64,000 bases of DNA, from assembly GCA_022843805.1 (NCBI GenBank), contig JALHMY010000033.1, positions 21,655 through 85,654 on the forward strand, written 5' to 3'. Within the stretch, counting starts at the first letter, position 1. The number at the start of each line of letters is the position of its first letter. This document shows positions 8,356 through 16,118 of this stretch, piece by piece. The position numbers and the translations under genes are program-made. The notes beneath the pieces are model-generated. The model was given only the letters and a program-made list of their open reading frames with translations. It was not told where the DNA came from and searched no databases. This DNA is from Fuerstiella sp. GTDB taxonomy: Bacteria; Planctomycetota; Planctomycetia; Planctomycetales; Planctomycetaceae.

Positions 8356-8646
8356 ATGATCCAGAAAACAAAAGACGAGCGATTTGATGCAGACGAACTC
8401 CGGAGCATGGCTCTGGCGCTTACCGATGTGTTGCGTCGGATCGACAGCAGCGGATGGTGCAGAGACACTCTGAAGTACATGGCCATGGAGGCAGACGACG
8501 CAATGCTGTCGATGCCGCACATGTACGGTCGCTGGGTCGGACAGATCGAGCAGGCCCTGCAGGAGGTTGTGCAAAAACTCGCCGTCGTGCCAGTCGCAAT
8601 TACTATCAGGCCGGCGGTTCCGGAACACGCTGAAACCATCGAATAA
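8356..8646 (+). CDS. Small hypothetical phage protein
   Basis: A 96-residue acidic helical protein (MIQKTKDERFDADELRSMAL...). The ATG is 9 nt after a perfect AGGAGG, which is sequestered in the 8311-8350 hairpin. No motif is recognised. It precedes the ParB-like gene by 63 nt. Confidence 0.6.
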   Translation: MIQKTKDERFDADELRSMALALTDVLRRIDSSGWCRDTLKYMAMEADDAMLSMPHMYGRWVGQIEQALQEVVQKLAVVPVAITIRPAVPEHAETIE

Positions 8647-8677
8647 CACGCGTGGGAGACTTAGGCGACGTTGGAGG

Positions 8678-8691
8678 GCGCAACGTTGCGC
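8678..8691. promoter_or_regulatory. 14-bp palindrome upstream of the ParB-like gene
   Basis: GCGCAACGTTGCGC is a perfect palindrome identical to the core of the palindrome at 895-914. It ends 18 nt before the most likely start codon (8710) of the ParB-like gene. It could be an autoregulatory operator or a parS-like site for that protein. If translation instead begins at TTG 8671 it lies inside the coding region. Confidence 0.5.
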
Positions 8692-8709
8692 GATGTGGTT
8701 TTGTATAGC

Positions 8710-10479
8710 ATGAGAGGCATGCCAATGTACCAGGATATAGTGCGGATAGAGCAGTACGAAGACGGCGGAAAAAAGGTCGAAATCGGCGACTACGATGTGC
8801 ATGAGTTTGCATCGGCCTTCGATATTCTCCCCGAGGGGGAGATGAATGAACTCGCTGATTCGATCGAAAAGAACGGATTGCGAGAGACAATAAAGGTCGA
8901 TATCGCCGGACAAATCCTGGACGGGCAGAACAGGCTGATAGCGTGTTTGTTGCGCGGTGTGACACCATCATTTAAGACGATTACCGACGATCCGAAAGAA
9001 TACGCAGTCGATGCCAATATGCGACGGCGACATTTAACGCCGTCGCAACGCGCGACAATTTACGCGGAGCTGTTTCCGGAAAAAACGCGAGAGCAGCAAG
9101 CAGAGGGTGCGAAAGTTTCGGTGCGAGCCATAACGCAGGCGGCGAAAGTCATAAACACCGGAACGCCTCAGCTGGTTGACGCTGTGAAAAGCGGAGAGGT
9201 GACGCTTCAGGACGCGGTTGAAGTCAGCGATTTGCCGAAGGAGAAGCAAACCGAGTTGCTTGCGGGGCTCGGAAAAGACGACCGAACCGAGCGACAGCCG
9301 AAGAAGAAAAAAGGCCGAGCAAAGGCTGGCGACGGACAGTCAGACGAAACCGTTTCCGATTCGGTCGCGTCCGACACGAAGCCAGTCGATCCGCTGAAAG
9401 CGGCGGCGAAAGAGATTCGCGCAAAAAAGCAAATCGCGTTGCTTGACAAGGACAAATGGAAGGCGAAGGCGAGCACATCGCTGTCGCTGCTATTCGGTTT
9501 TCTTGAGCCAGAATTACAAGACTGGGGGAAGAAGGAAATCGCGCATATTGTTGACGCGACCGTGAGAGTGCAGATCGAAGAGGCAGAAAAGCGGGAATCG
9601 TTTGAGGATTCGGTTCTCGACGCAGTGGGAGTCGTGGCAAAGATCGGCAAAATCGTCAATAGTCTGCCGAAGTCGGAGAGAGTAGATGCCGAAAAGGCAA
9701 TTGCTGAAAAATACCAGACGAAACGGGAACCGATCAAAAAGCACGAACAGGTCCTGGCACTGATCGAAGGGCTTTCAGAGGCCGAGAAAAAGAAACTGCT
9801 GAAAGCTTTGGGGGTTTCTGCCGCGCCGGCAGAGGAATCACCGTCGAAGGAATTCCCCACCGAACCGAAAAAGATTGCAGAGCATGTGCGACGGGAAGCG
9901 ACCGCTGCGTGCAGGAAGGCAAGCCAGATTCGGTTCACTGAGGACGAGCACAAAAAGGCGCTGGTGTCCGCGGTCGATTCGATTGCAAAAGCCTGTTCTG
10001 ATATGCTGGTAAAAACTGGGTCATTTTCCGATGCGCCGGCGGTTGTCTTTCCTGCACACCTGGATAACGAATCGTTTCGGGAATTGTGGCTGGAGTGGAT
10101 TGCAGTTCGCAGGAAAACAAAAGGTCACAGCACAAACAAAACGCAGAACCGACAGTTAGAACAGCTGGCACATTTCGACATGGCGCAGGCGAAGGAAATC
10201 GTCGGCAAGGCGATCGATAACGAGTGGCAGGGAATTCCAGCAGCGGCACAGCTGCGCGATACGAAATGGGACGGTCGACCACCGGCAGGCCCTGGAGAAC
10301 AAAAGAACGGGGTTCACTCACCGGCGACACAGGGAGTGCAGCAGCGCACGAGAAACGGACAGCCGTTAACCGAGCGAGATACGGACCGGAGCAAGTACGG
10401 AGCGTTCACGCCCATCGCGAATGGGGATGCAGATTCGGACGCTGACTACGATGAATTGCTTCGTCAAGCGCTACTGTAG
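8710..10479 (+). CDS. ParB/Srx-domain protein
   Basis: A 589-residue protein from ATG 8710; other in-frame starts are TTG 8671, ATG 8719 and ATG 8725. Residues ~30-95 follow the ParB N-terminal (CTPase/nuclease-like) pattern. HEFASAFDILPEGEMNELAD is followed by a SIEKNGLRETIKV strand and ILDGQNRLIACLLRG, where ParB has its G-x-R-R phosphate-binding box; here it is degenerate (DGQNR). A helical segment with NMRRRHLTPSQRATI and EQQAEGAKVSVRAITQA resembles the ParB HTH region. The rest is a long, charged, Lys/Glu-rich region, probably coiled coil. Phage ParB-like proteins serve in partition, regulation or DNA modification. The adjacent palindrome suggests a DNA-site partner. Confidence 0.65.
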   Translation: MRGMPMYQDIVRIEQYEDGGKKVEIGDYDVHEFASAFDILPEGEMNELADSIEKNGLRETIKVDIAGQILDGQNRLIACLLRGVTPSFKTITDDPKEYAVDANMRRRHLTPSQRATIYAELFPEKTREQQAEGAKVSVRAITQAAKVINTGTPQLVDAVKSGEVTLQDAVEVSDLPKEKQTELLAGLGKDDRTERQPKKKKGRAKAGDGQSDETVSDSVASDTKPVDPLKAAAKEIRAKKQIALLDKDKWKAKASTSLSLLFGFLEPELQDWGKKEIAHIVDATVRVQIEEAEKRESFEDSVLDAVGVVAKIGKIVNSLPKSERVDAEKAIAEKYQTKREPIKKHEQVLALIEGLSEAEKKKLLKALGVSAAPAEESPSKEFPTEPKKIAEHVRREATAACRKASQIRFTEDEHKKALVSAVDSIAKACSDMLVKTGSFSDAPAVVFPAHLDNESFRELWLEWIAVRRKTKGHSTNKTQNRQLEQLAHFDMAQAKEIVGKAIDNEWQGIPAAAQLRDTKWDGRPPAGPGEQKNGVHSPATQGVQQRTRNGQPLTERDTDRSKYGAFTPIANGDADSDADYDELLRQALL

Positions 10480-10570
10480 CAGTAGGAATACGGCCAGTCC
10501 GGAGGCATCGTATCCGGGACGAGGTGCACTGCGTGTCATGATCATGCGACACGGCAGTGAACCGAACGAC

Positions 10571-10960
10571 ATGAGGACTGACAACGAACCACCGAAGAAA
10601 GGAACAGCACGGGCGATGCGATATTTCCCGCAGGATGAACTGGATGAGATACGCGATGAGGTTCGCTTTGGTGCATCCATCACAGACATCGCAGTCAGGC
10701 TGTGGATACCGACGGATGAACTGGCGCGACTGCTACAGTTGCGCATCCGGACAGCACAGAGGAATGCGATCGAACAGAGTGAACCCTTTGTCGAATTGAT
10801 TCAACAGGTACGACTTCGGGAAAAACCGAAGTACCTGCTGACGGACGAAGGGTTAGATCTGATCGACGATGGACTGGAAGCATCAGATCGGAAGATGATT
10901 GCTGAATGTGAAGAGCACATTCGATACATCCACGCAAAGGCGATGGCTGGCATGCAATAG
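10571..10960 (+). CDS. Helix-turn-helix protein, putative phage regulator
   Basis: The frame is open from 10421, overlapping the ParB-like gene; ATG codons at 10538, 10571 and 10616 are all possible and none has a strong ribosome-binding site. From 10571 it is 129 residues. RFGASITDIAVRLWIPTDEL is a helix-turn-helix of the kind found in phage DNA-binding and terminase-accessory proteins. The C-terminal part is helical and acidic. It precedes the packaging module and could regulate late genes; this is inference from position. Confidence 0.55.
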   Translation: MRTDNEPPKKGTARAMRYFPQDELDEIRDEVRFGASITDIAVRLWIPTDELARLLQLRIRTAQRNAIEQSEPFVELIQQVRLREKPKYLLTDEGLDLIDDGLEASDRKMIAECEEHIRYIHAKAMAGMQ

Positions 10961-11236
10961 ACGAAAGCTGTCAGCCGGGGAATGGACTGACAGCTGAAGA
11001 GAACGGACGAGACACCCCGGAGAATGCAACATGCAATGTCAAAGGAACGGTTCATACATCAGGCAATCGGACAGGCAGGCCGACGGTCACAGAGACGGGC
11101 GGAAAACCCGCCAAATCGGCATACATGGGTGGGTTGTGGTATGTCACCCTGGGGTCCTCCCGAGAGGGCTCGAAAACGCCGAGCGGTTGGGTCATGCTTC
11201 GACTTTTTTCGTTACAAAAAAAATCGGTGAGTGCTG
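10961..11236. other. Non-coding gap upstream of the terminase genes (possible cos/pac region)
   Basis: It holds a hairpin, AGCTGTCAG (10966-10974) pairing with CTGACAGCT (10987-10995), and a smaller GGCGG/CCGCC hairpin near 11100-11113. Further on are GC-rich direct and inverted motifs around 11145-11190 and an A-rich run just before the TerS start. In lambda-like phages the packaging site lies directly before the small terminase gene, so this is the natural place for it. There is no direct evidence of the cut site. Confidence 0.35.
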
Positions 11237-11743
11237 ATGGACCGAACCAAGGTCAGCCGGAACGAGCTGGCACGGTTCATCGGTTGTTCTGGTCAGACCA
11301 TTTCGAAATACGCCAGGCAACCCGGGTTCCCGCAGCCGGACGGTGCAGACAAGCTCGATGCTGTGGAGTGCATCGCATGGTGGCTGACACAGAAGGCACC
11401 GAGAGCGAAGCAGCGCGAATTGTACGGGAAGCTGTCGGGTGTGCTGGGAATCGAAACAAATGGTGAGGCCGAAGCAGAGAAGCCGGCATCGATTGCCGAA
11501 GAGCACGAGAGGCTGGACCTGCAGCTGAAAGCACACAAAGTTTCTAAAGCAATCGGAGATTGTGTGGCGTTCGCGGACATTCGCAGCATCGTGGGGAAGC
11601 TTGCTTCCGGCATACGAGAGGCCTGCGGCCAGGTGAACGATATATCTGGGCGTGACGTTCTTCCGTTGTTCGAGGCTGCGTTTAGTCGGTTCGAGGCGGA
11701 ATTGGACGAAGCGCAGGAGCACGCCGGGGAGCCCGGACTATGA
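11237..11743 (+). CDS. Terminase small subunit (Nu1-like)
   Basis: The start at ATG 11237 is preceded by GGTGAG at 6 nt; an in-frame GTG at 11231 is the alternative. It has 168 residues. SRNELARFIGCSGQTISKYA (7-26), followed by a short wing (FPQPDGADKLDAVECIAWWL), is the winged HTH of Nu1-type small terminases that recognise the packaging site. The rest is helical, consistent with oligomerisation and large-subunit contact (KVSKAIGDCVAFADIRSIVG). The stop overlaps the TerL start as ATGA, as is typical for co-translated terminase pairs. Confidence 0.8.
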   Translation: MDRTKVSRNELARFIGCSGQTISKYARQPGFPQPDGADKLDAVECIAWWLTQKAPRAKQRELYGKLSGVLGIETNGEAEAEKPASIAEEHERLDLQLKAHKVSKAIGDCVAFADIRSIVGKLASGIREACGQVNDISGRDVLPLFEAAFSRFEAELDEAQEHAGEPGL

Positions 11744-13719
11744 CGACGCTGCTGTCGAACTTCGAACTGTATCGCCGGAACGCACGACGCGGAATGGCCG
11801 AAATCCTGCGGCATGCGAGACCGCGGCGGGTGCGACCGTTGCTGCAATTTGCCGAAGCGGAGCTACGCATGCCCACCGGGCGATTCCGGGGGCAGCCGTT
11901 CCGGCGAGAATATCAGCCTGCGACGGCAGTGCTGATGGAGATGTTGAGCGATGACCACTGGTTAGAATCGTGGATCGTCGGTCCGCATCAGGCGGGGAAG
12001 AGCTTTGCGATTGTGGCATTCGGGCTGTGGACGCTGTTCGAACGGCGGGAGGACGTGATTCTCGGATTGCCCGATATCGGAATGCGGACCGTCAAATGGA
12101 AGAAGGACTTTCTTCCGCTGATCGAATCCAGCAGGTATCGCAGCCAATTACCCAAAACCGGGCGGGGAAGCAAAGGCGGCATCTCGGAAATCGTGCAGTT
12201 CCAGAACGGGACAAGTTTGATTTGCATGGGGGCCGGGGGCGGCGATACACAGCGAGCGGGAGCCACAGCCCGAACTCTGATCATCACGGAGGCGGAAAAG
12301 TTCGGAGTGCGTTCCGCGGGATCGGACGAAGGCAACAAGTTCGAGCAGATCCGCGGGCGAGTCGCGCACTTCGCGGGAACGGAACGCGTTGTCGCGGAAA
12401 GTACGATCACGATCCAGGAAGCCCTGATGTGGTCCAGTTATGTCGGGGGCACAGCTTCCGTGGTTCGCGTCCAGTGTCACAGCTGCGGCGCCTATGTCGC
12501 GCCGGAACGGGAACACCTCATCGGATGGCAGGCAGCGAGAACAGAGCAAGAGGCGCGCGAGACCGGAGCATTCAGCTGCCCGAGCTGCGGCATCGTATGG
12601 AGCGAATCGCAGCGATTGCGAAACCTGCAGACGGCTATCGTCACTCATTCCGGCCAGACCGTGACATCGGATGGACAGGTGATCGGCGATAATCCGCCGA
12701 CGCGAAAACTCGGATTTCGGTTCTCTGCGGCAACGAATGCGTTCGCAGATGCCGGCAGCATTGCAGTGGAAGAATGGACGCGAGAACGATCGACGAACCC
12801 ATCGCTGCGAGATTCGGCGGATCGGGCGTTGAATCAGTTCCGTTTCGCAGTGCCGGCGAAACCGCAGCGATATGAAGTCGATCCGCTCGACGGCAGGCTT
12901 CTGATGTCGAGAACCACGGCGCCCGGATTTATGACGGTTTTCGAAACGACTGCGATTCTAACGGGGGGAATCGACGTCCGCAAAACTCAGCTGCATTGGT
13001 GCGTTGTGGAATGGCCCGAAGCGGCAGGACCTCGCATTGTCGCGTGGGGCGTGGAGGCGATTGACCAGACAATGCTCTGGGAGACCGCATTCGCCGAAGC
13101 GGCGGGCCGAATTCAACAGCGGTTTCGAGACGGGTTCCCCACCGCAGATGGAACGTCCTGGATTCCGGTTTCTTTTTCGCTGATGGATGCGGGCTGGCAA
13201 ACATGGAGTGTGCAGGAGGTAACCGATTCCGATGACTTCATGATGCCTTGCAAGGGATTCGGTGCGGGCATTCTCCGCAGTCAGCAGTACCGATCCCCTC
13301 GCAGCGTGGGCACAAACTGCAAACTGATCGGGCAGGATTTCCATGTGGCGTATCTCGCGGACCGATGGCTCGTTGAGCTGGACGCATCAAAATGGAAAAG
13401 CCGACTGCATCAGATGTTGCGCATGAACGTTTCCGATCCGCATGCACTGACATTCTGCCAGGCTGATCCGTCGATGCTGCGAAATCTCGTGATGCATCTG
13501 ACATCGGAAAAACAAATTGAGAAGTATGAGGGCGGAGAACTGCTGGTGACCTGGAGTGATCCGGTCGGCGAGAACCATTTTCTCGACGCCACATCGCTTG
13601 CGGTTGCGGCGCGTCACATCGAAGACGCCTTGCGGCAATCACTTATCGAGCAGCAGCCGGATACCGAAGTCTGGCAGCCGACGGTTTACGGGGCGTCCGG
13701 TGGGATCTTTGGGAATTGA
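11740..13719 (+). CDS. Terminase large subunit, GpA family
   Basis: A 659-residue packaging motor and nuclease. GPHQAGKS (81-88) is the Walker A variant of GpA terminases, and LIITEAEK (180-187) is the Walker B/catalytic glutamate. A zinc-ribbon insertion with CHSCG (Cys246, Cys249) and CPSCG (Cys280, Cys283) is also typical of the GpA family. The C-terminal nuclease begins at GGIDV (Asp412), with a second acidic residue in LMDAGWQ (Asp483). The length matches lambda gpA (~640). It translocates phage DNA into the prohead through the portal at 14540-16117. Confidence 0.93.
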   Translation: MTTLLSNFELYRRNARRGMAEILRHARPRRVRPLLQFAEAELRMPTGRFRGQPFRREYQPATAVLMEMLSDDHWLESWIVGPHQAGKSFAIVAFGLWTLFERREDVILGLPDIGMRTVKWKKDFLPLIESSRYRSQLPKTGRGSKGGISEIVQFQNGTSLICMGAGGGDTQRAGATARTLIITEAEKFGVRSAGSDEGNKFEQIRGRVAHFAGTERVVAESTITIQEALMWSSYVGGTASVVRVQCHSCGAYVAPEREHLIGWQAARTEQEARETGAFSCPSCGIVWSESQRLRNLQTAIVTHSGQTVTSDGQVIGDNPPTRKLGFRFSAATNAFADAGSIAVEEWTRERSTNPSLRDSADRALNQFRFAVPAKPQRYEVDPLDGRLLMSRTTAPGFMTVFETTAILTGGIDVRKTQLHWCVVEWPEAAGPRIVAWGVEAIDQTMLWETAFAEAAGRIQQRFRDGFPTADGTSWIPVSFSLMDAGWQTWSVQEVTDSDDFMMPCKGFGAGILRSQQYRSPRSVGTNCKLIGQDFHVAYLADRWLVELDASKWKSRLHQMLRMNVSDPHALTFCQADPSMLRNLVMHLTSEKQIEKYEGGELLVTWSDPVGENHFLDATSLAVAARHIEDALRQSLIEQQPDTEVWQPTVYGASGGIFGN

Positions 13720-13739
13720 TGGTGGGCGAATAAACAACA

Positions 13740-14123
13740 ATGAAAAACAACGAACACCCAGAATGCCCGAAATGCGGATCCGAGTATCTGATTCGAATCG
13801 GAGAAACGCTGTTGCCATCCGACGACTGCGATCCGGAGAAGAGCGGTCAGTACCGTTGCCGGCACTGTGGAACCGAAAGCCAGTACATTGTGCGCAAAGA
13901 GGCGGACGAAATTCCGGGGTATTCTCCATCCGCGCAATGCCCGAAATGCAAGAGTTACGAAACAAAGATAGTCGGCTCTCCCCCGCACAGAGACTGTCGA
14001 TATCACCTCTGCCTGGATTGCAACAAGGGATTCAAAACCCGCCGACTCGACCGACAAATAAATCGACCAGAAGCGCTTCCGGTGCGTACGCTGCTGAAAC
14101 AGATCCGACCAAAAAAGGAGTGA
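13740..14123 (+). CDS. Double zinc-ribbon protein
   Basis: A 127-residue protein with two treble-clef/zinc-ribbon units. The first pairs CPKCG near residue 9 with CRHCG near residue 40. The second pairs CPKCKS near residue 67 with CLDCNKGFKTRR near residue 90. It resembles Com-like and transposon/phage zinc-finger regulators. It sits between TerL and the head-tail joining gene, where small accessory proteins are frequent. It may bind nucleic acid; the function is unknown. Confidence 0.6.
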   Translation: MKNNEHPECPKCGSEYLIRIGETLLPSDDCDPEKSGQYRCRHCGTESQYIVRKEADEIPGYSPSAQCPKCKSYETKIVGSPPHRDCRYHLCLDCNKGFKTRRLDRQINRPEALPVRTLLKQIRPKKE

Positions 14124-14195
14124 GTTCGTCCACCGTATGGAAACACAGTGGATGAGATCTGTTCGTAATTCGTGACATCGCGCATCATCGGGTGT

Positions 14196-14540
14196 ATGTC
14201 AACACCTTCGCCCAACTATCAGCCGCACCTGCCCGTCGAACAAAGCTTCGACGGCAATGTGAACATCGTGGTGATGCTCGATGCGGCGCGAACGAACGCA
14301 ATTCGGGCGATCACCGCCAATGACTTTGCGACGGCTCGGAAAGTGGCGACTCAGGCCATGTTCCTCCTGGCGACGATCCCGGATGGCCAAATGGCCGGCC
14401 TGGCATCCCAAACGTGGGACCGTCCCGCAATCCAGAATTTCCTGCTGCAACTCGACCGCCTGGAAGCCGCAACAGAACAGGCCGCTTCCGGCGTTTTGGC
14501 GATGCAGCCGTATCAGTATTCCGCACGGAGGGTGTGCTGA
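14196..14540 (+). CDS. Small head protein, putative gpW-like head-tail joiner
   Basis: From ATG 14196 it is 114 residues; an earlier start at 14172 is possible. It is helical, with NAIRAITANDFATARKVATQ and a QNFLLQLDRLEAATEQAASG helix. The position between TerL and the portal is where lambda-type phages encode gpW. The sequence does not show a diagnostic motif, so the role rests on position and size. The stop codon overlaps the portal start (TGATG). Confidence 0.45.
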   Translation: MSTPSPNYQPHLPVEQSFDGNVNIVVMLDAARTNAIRAITANDFATARKVATQAMFLLATIPDGQMAGLASQTWDRPAIQNFLLQLDRLEAATEQAASGVLAMQPYQYSARRVC

Positions 14541-16117
14541 TGGCCGGCTTGCTTTCGAGGCTTGCACAACTCCTGAAACGACGTGGATCCAGTGAAGAGG
14601 AATTCCTGCAGCCCCAGGGGCGAAATCCGTGGGATCGGAGGCAGCCTCCCGCGGGTCCGCTGGAACTGCGGCGGTGGGACGCAGCCACGACGACAGAATT
14701 CAATTCGTTGCAATGGGCGGGGGCTACTGGACGAACTCTGAATGAAGATCTGGTTTCGTCGTTGCCGACGCTGATCGACCGGTGCACATATGAAATCAGT
14801 ATCAATGCAACGGTTGCTGGAATGGTCCACACCCACGCAACGGATATCTGCGGACCGGGCGGACCAGCGTGGCAAGTATTGCCGCGAAAAGCCACGACGA
14901 TCAACGACAAAACACAGCAGGAATTCACCGAGTATTGTGCGGAGTCTGAGGATTTGTTGACCGAATGGTCGGCCGCTTGTGACTACAACGGCGAACTCAG
15001 CGGTGCGGAAATTCTGCATCTTGCCATTCAGCAGCAATGGGCGACGGGCAATGCATTCTGCCAGATTGTCCCGGGCCAGCCGGATAGCAGGACGCCCGTC
15101 GGGATCCGGCTGCACCCGGTGCATGCGGAACGAATTCTGAAAAACGTCATGGTGGTTTCGAAGGATAAGAAGGCCATCCGGTTGGGAATCGAGCGGGATG
15201 CCTACGGAAAAAAGACTCGGTATTACGTGTCGGAACCAAACGAGTCCGGAAGTTACTGGATGTCGCTGAAGTCCACACCGGTTCCGGCAGCCGAAATGAT
15301 TCACCATTTTCGGACAGAGGAACCCGGGCAGATTGCCGGCGTTCCCTGGTTGGCGCCAGGTCTCAGTGACGTGGGGGACATTCGACAATTTGACCAGTCG
15401 ACCATGAAGGCCGCGCAGCTTGCGGCAAGCCTGGCCCTGACAATCGAGGACAAGTTCGAGAATGCTCCCTCGATCATCACGACAGGAATGTCCGCGATTA
15501 AAATGGGACTCAGCCAGATTCTTCCGCTGCCGAAGAACAAGACAGCCCGGCAGATCGATCCGAAGCACCCGGCGAGCAACTATGTGGAGTTTCGCGGGGA
15601 GAGATGGCGCGACGTAGGTCGCTCTGTCAACATGCCGCTCATGATCGCCAGATTAGACAGCAAGGACCACAGCTACGCTTCAGCAAGAATGGATCGTCAA
15701 CTCTACTGGCGTTCGCTGGAACGGGAACAGTTCGCAATCGAAAAACGCATGCGGCCTGTCCTGATGGATGTTTTGCGGGAAGCGGAACTGCGACGGGTGA
15801 TTCGCCCCCGACCGGTTCCGGTCGATGTCTGTGGCATCTTCACGCAGCTGCCGCACGCGGATCCGAACAAAGAAGCATCAGCCCGGCAGCTGGACCTGGC
15901 CACGATGAGCAAAACGCTCATCGACGTATGGGCCGAGCAAGGCATTCGCCCCGCCGAAATGGCGGACAAAATCAAGCGTCAGATCGACGTGCTGGAGAGC
16001 ATTCAGCCCGGTCTGGGTCAGGCGTATATCAACAACTTTTTCAAGAACGCCAACTTGCCGACGCCTTCCGGCGACGACGTGACAGAACTTCTTGAGAGTC
16101 TGAAGGGAGCGAAGTGA
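14540..16117 (+). CDS. Portal protein, lambda gpB family
   Basis: A 525-residue protein. After a linker come RRWDAATTTEFNSLQWAGAT and a long N-terminal region (LPTLIDRCTYEISINATVAG), then GNAFCQIVPGQ, HPVHAERI and EMIHHFRTEEPGQIAGVPWL. The last is the hallmark 'H.f....pgQ.RGvs.l' motif of lambda-type portals. The length matches the family (500-550). It forms the dodecameric ring through which DNA enters and to which the tail attaches. Translation is coupled to the preceding gene, and the downstream protease/capsid gene begins 2 nt after its stop. Confidence 0.93.
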   Translation: MAGLLSRLAQLLKRRGSSEEEFLQPQGRNPWDRRQPPAGPLELRRWDAATTTEFNSLQWAGATGRTLNEDLVSSLPTLIDRCTYEISINATVAGMVHTHATDICGPGGPAWQVLPRKATTINDKTQQEFTEYCAESEDLLTEWSAACDYNGELSGAEILHLAIQQQWATGNAFCQIVPGQPDSRTPVGIRLHPVHAERILKNVMVVSKDKKAIRLGIERDAYGKKTRYYVSEPNESGSYWMSLKSTPVPAAEMIHHFRTEEPGQIAGVPWLAPGLSDVGDIRQFDQSTMKAAQLAASLALTIEDKFENAPSIITTGMSAIKMGLSQILPLPKNKTARQIDPKHPASNYVEFRGERWRDVGRSVNMPLMIARLDSKDHSYASARMDRQLYWRSLEREQFAIEKRMRPVLMDVLREAELRRVIRPRPVPVDVCGIFTQLPHADPNKEASARQLDLATMSKTLIDVWAEQGIRPAEMADKIKRQIDVLESIQPGLGQAYINNFFKNANLPTPSGDDVTELLESLKGAK

Positions 16118-16118
16118 T

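Noticed and set aside
9207..9953. 248-codon frame on the minus strand
   Set aside because: It is exactly antisense to the ParB-like gene, whose codon pattern and motifs are clear; its Ser-rich product is a typical shadow translation.
14513..15568. 351-codon frame on the minus strand
   Set aside because: Antisense to the well-supported portal gene, with no ribosome-binding site.
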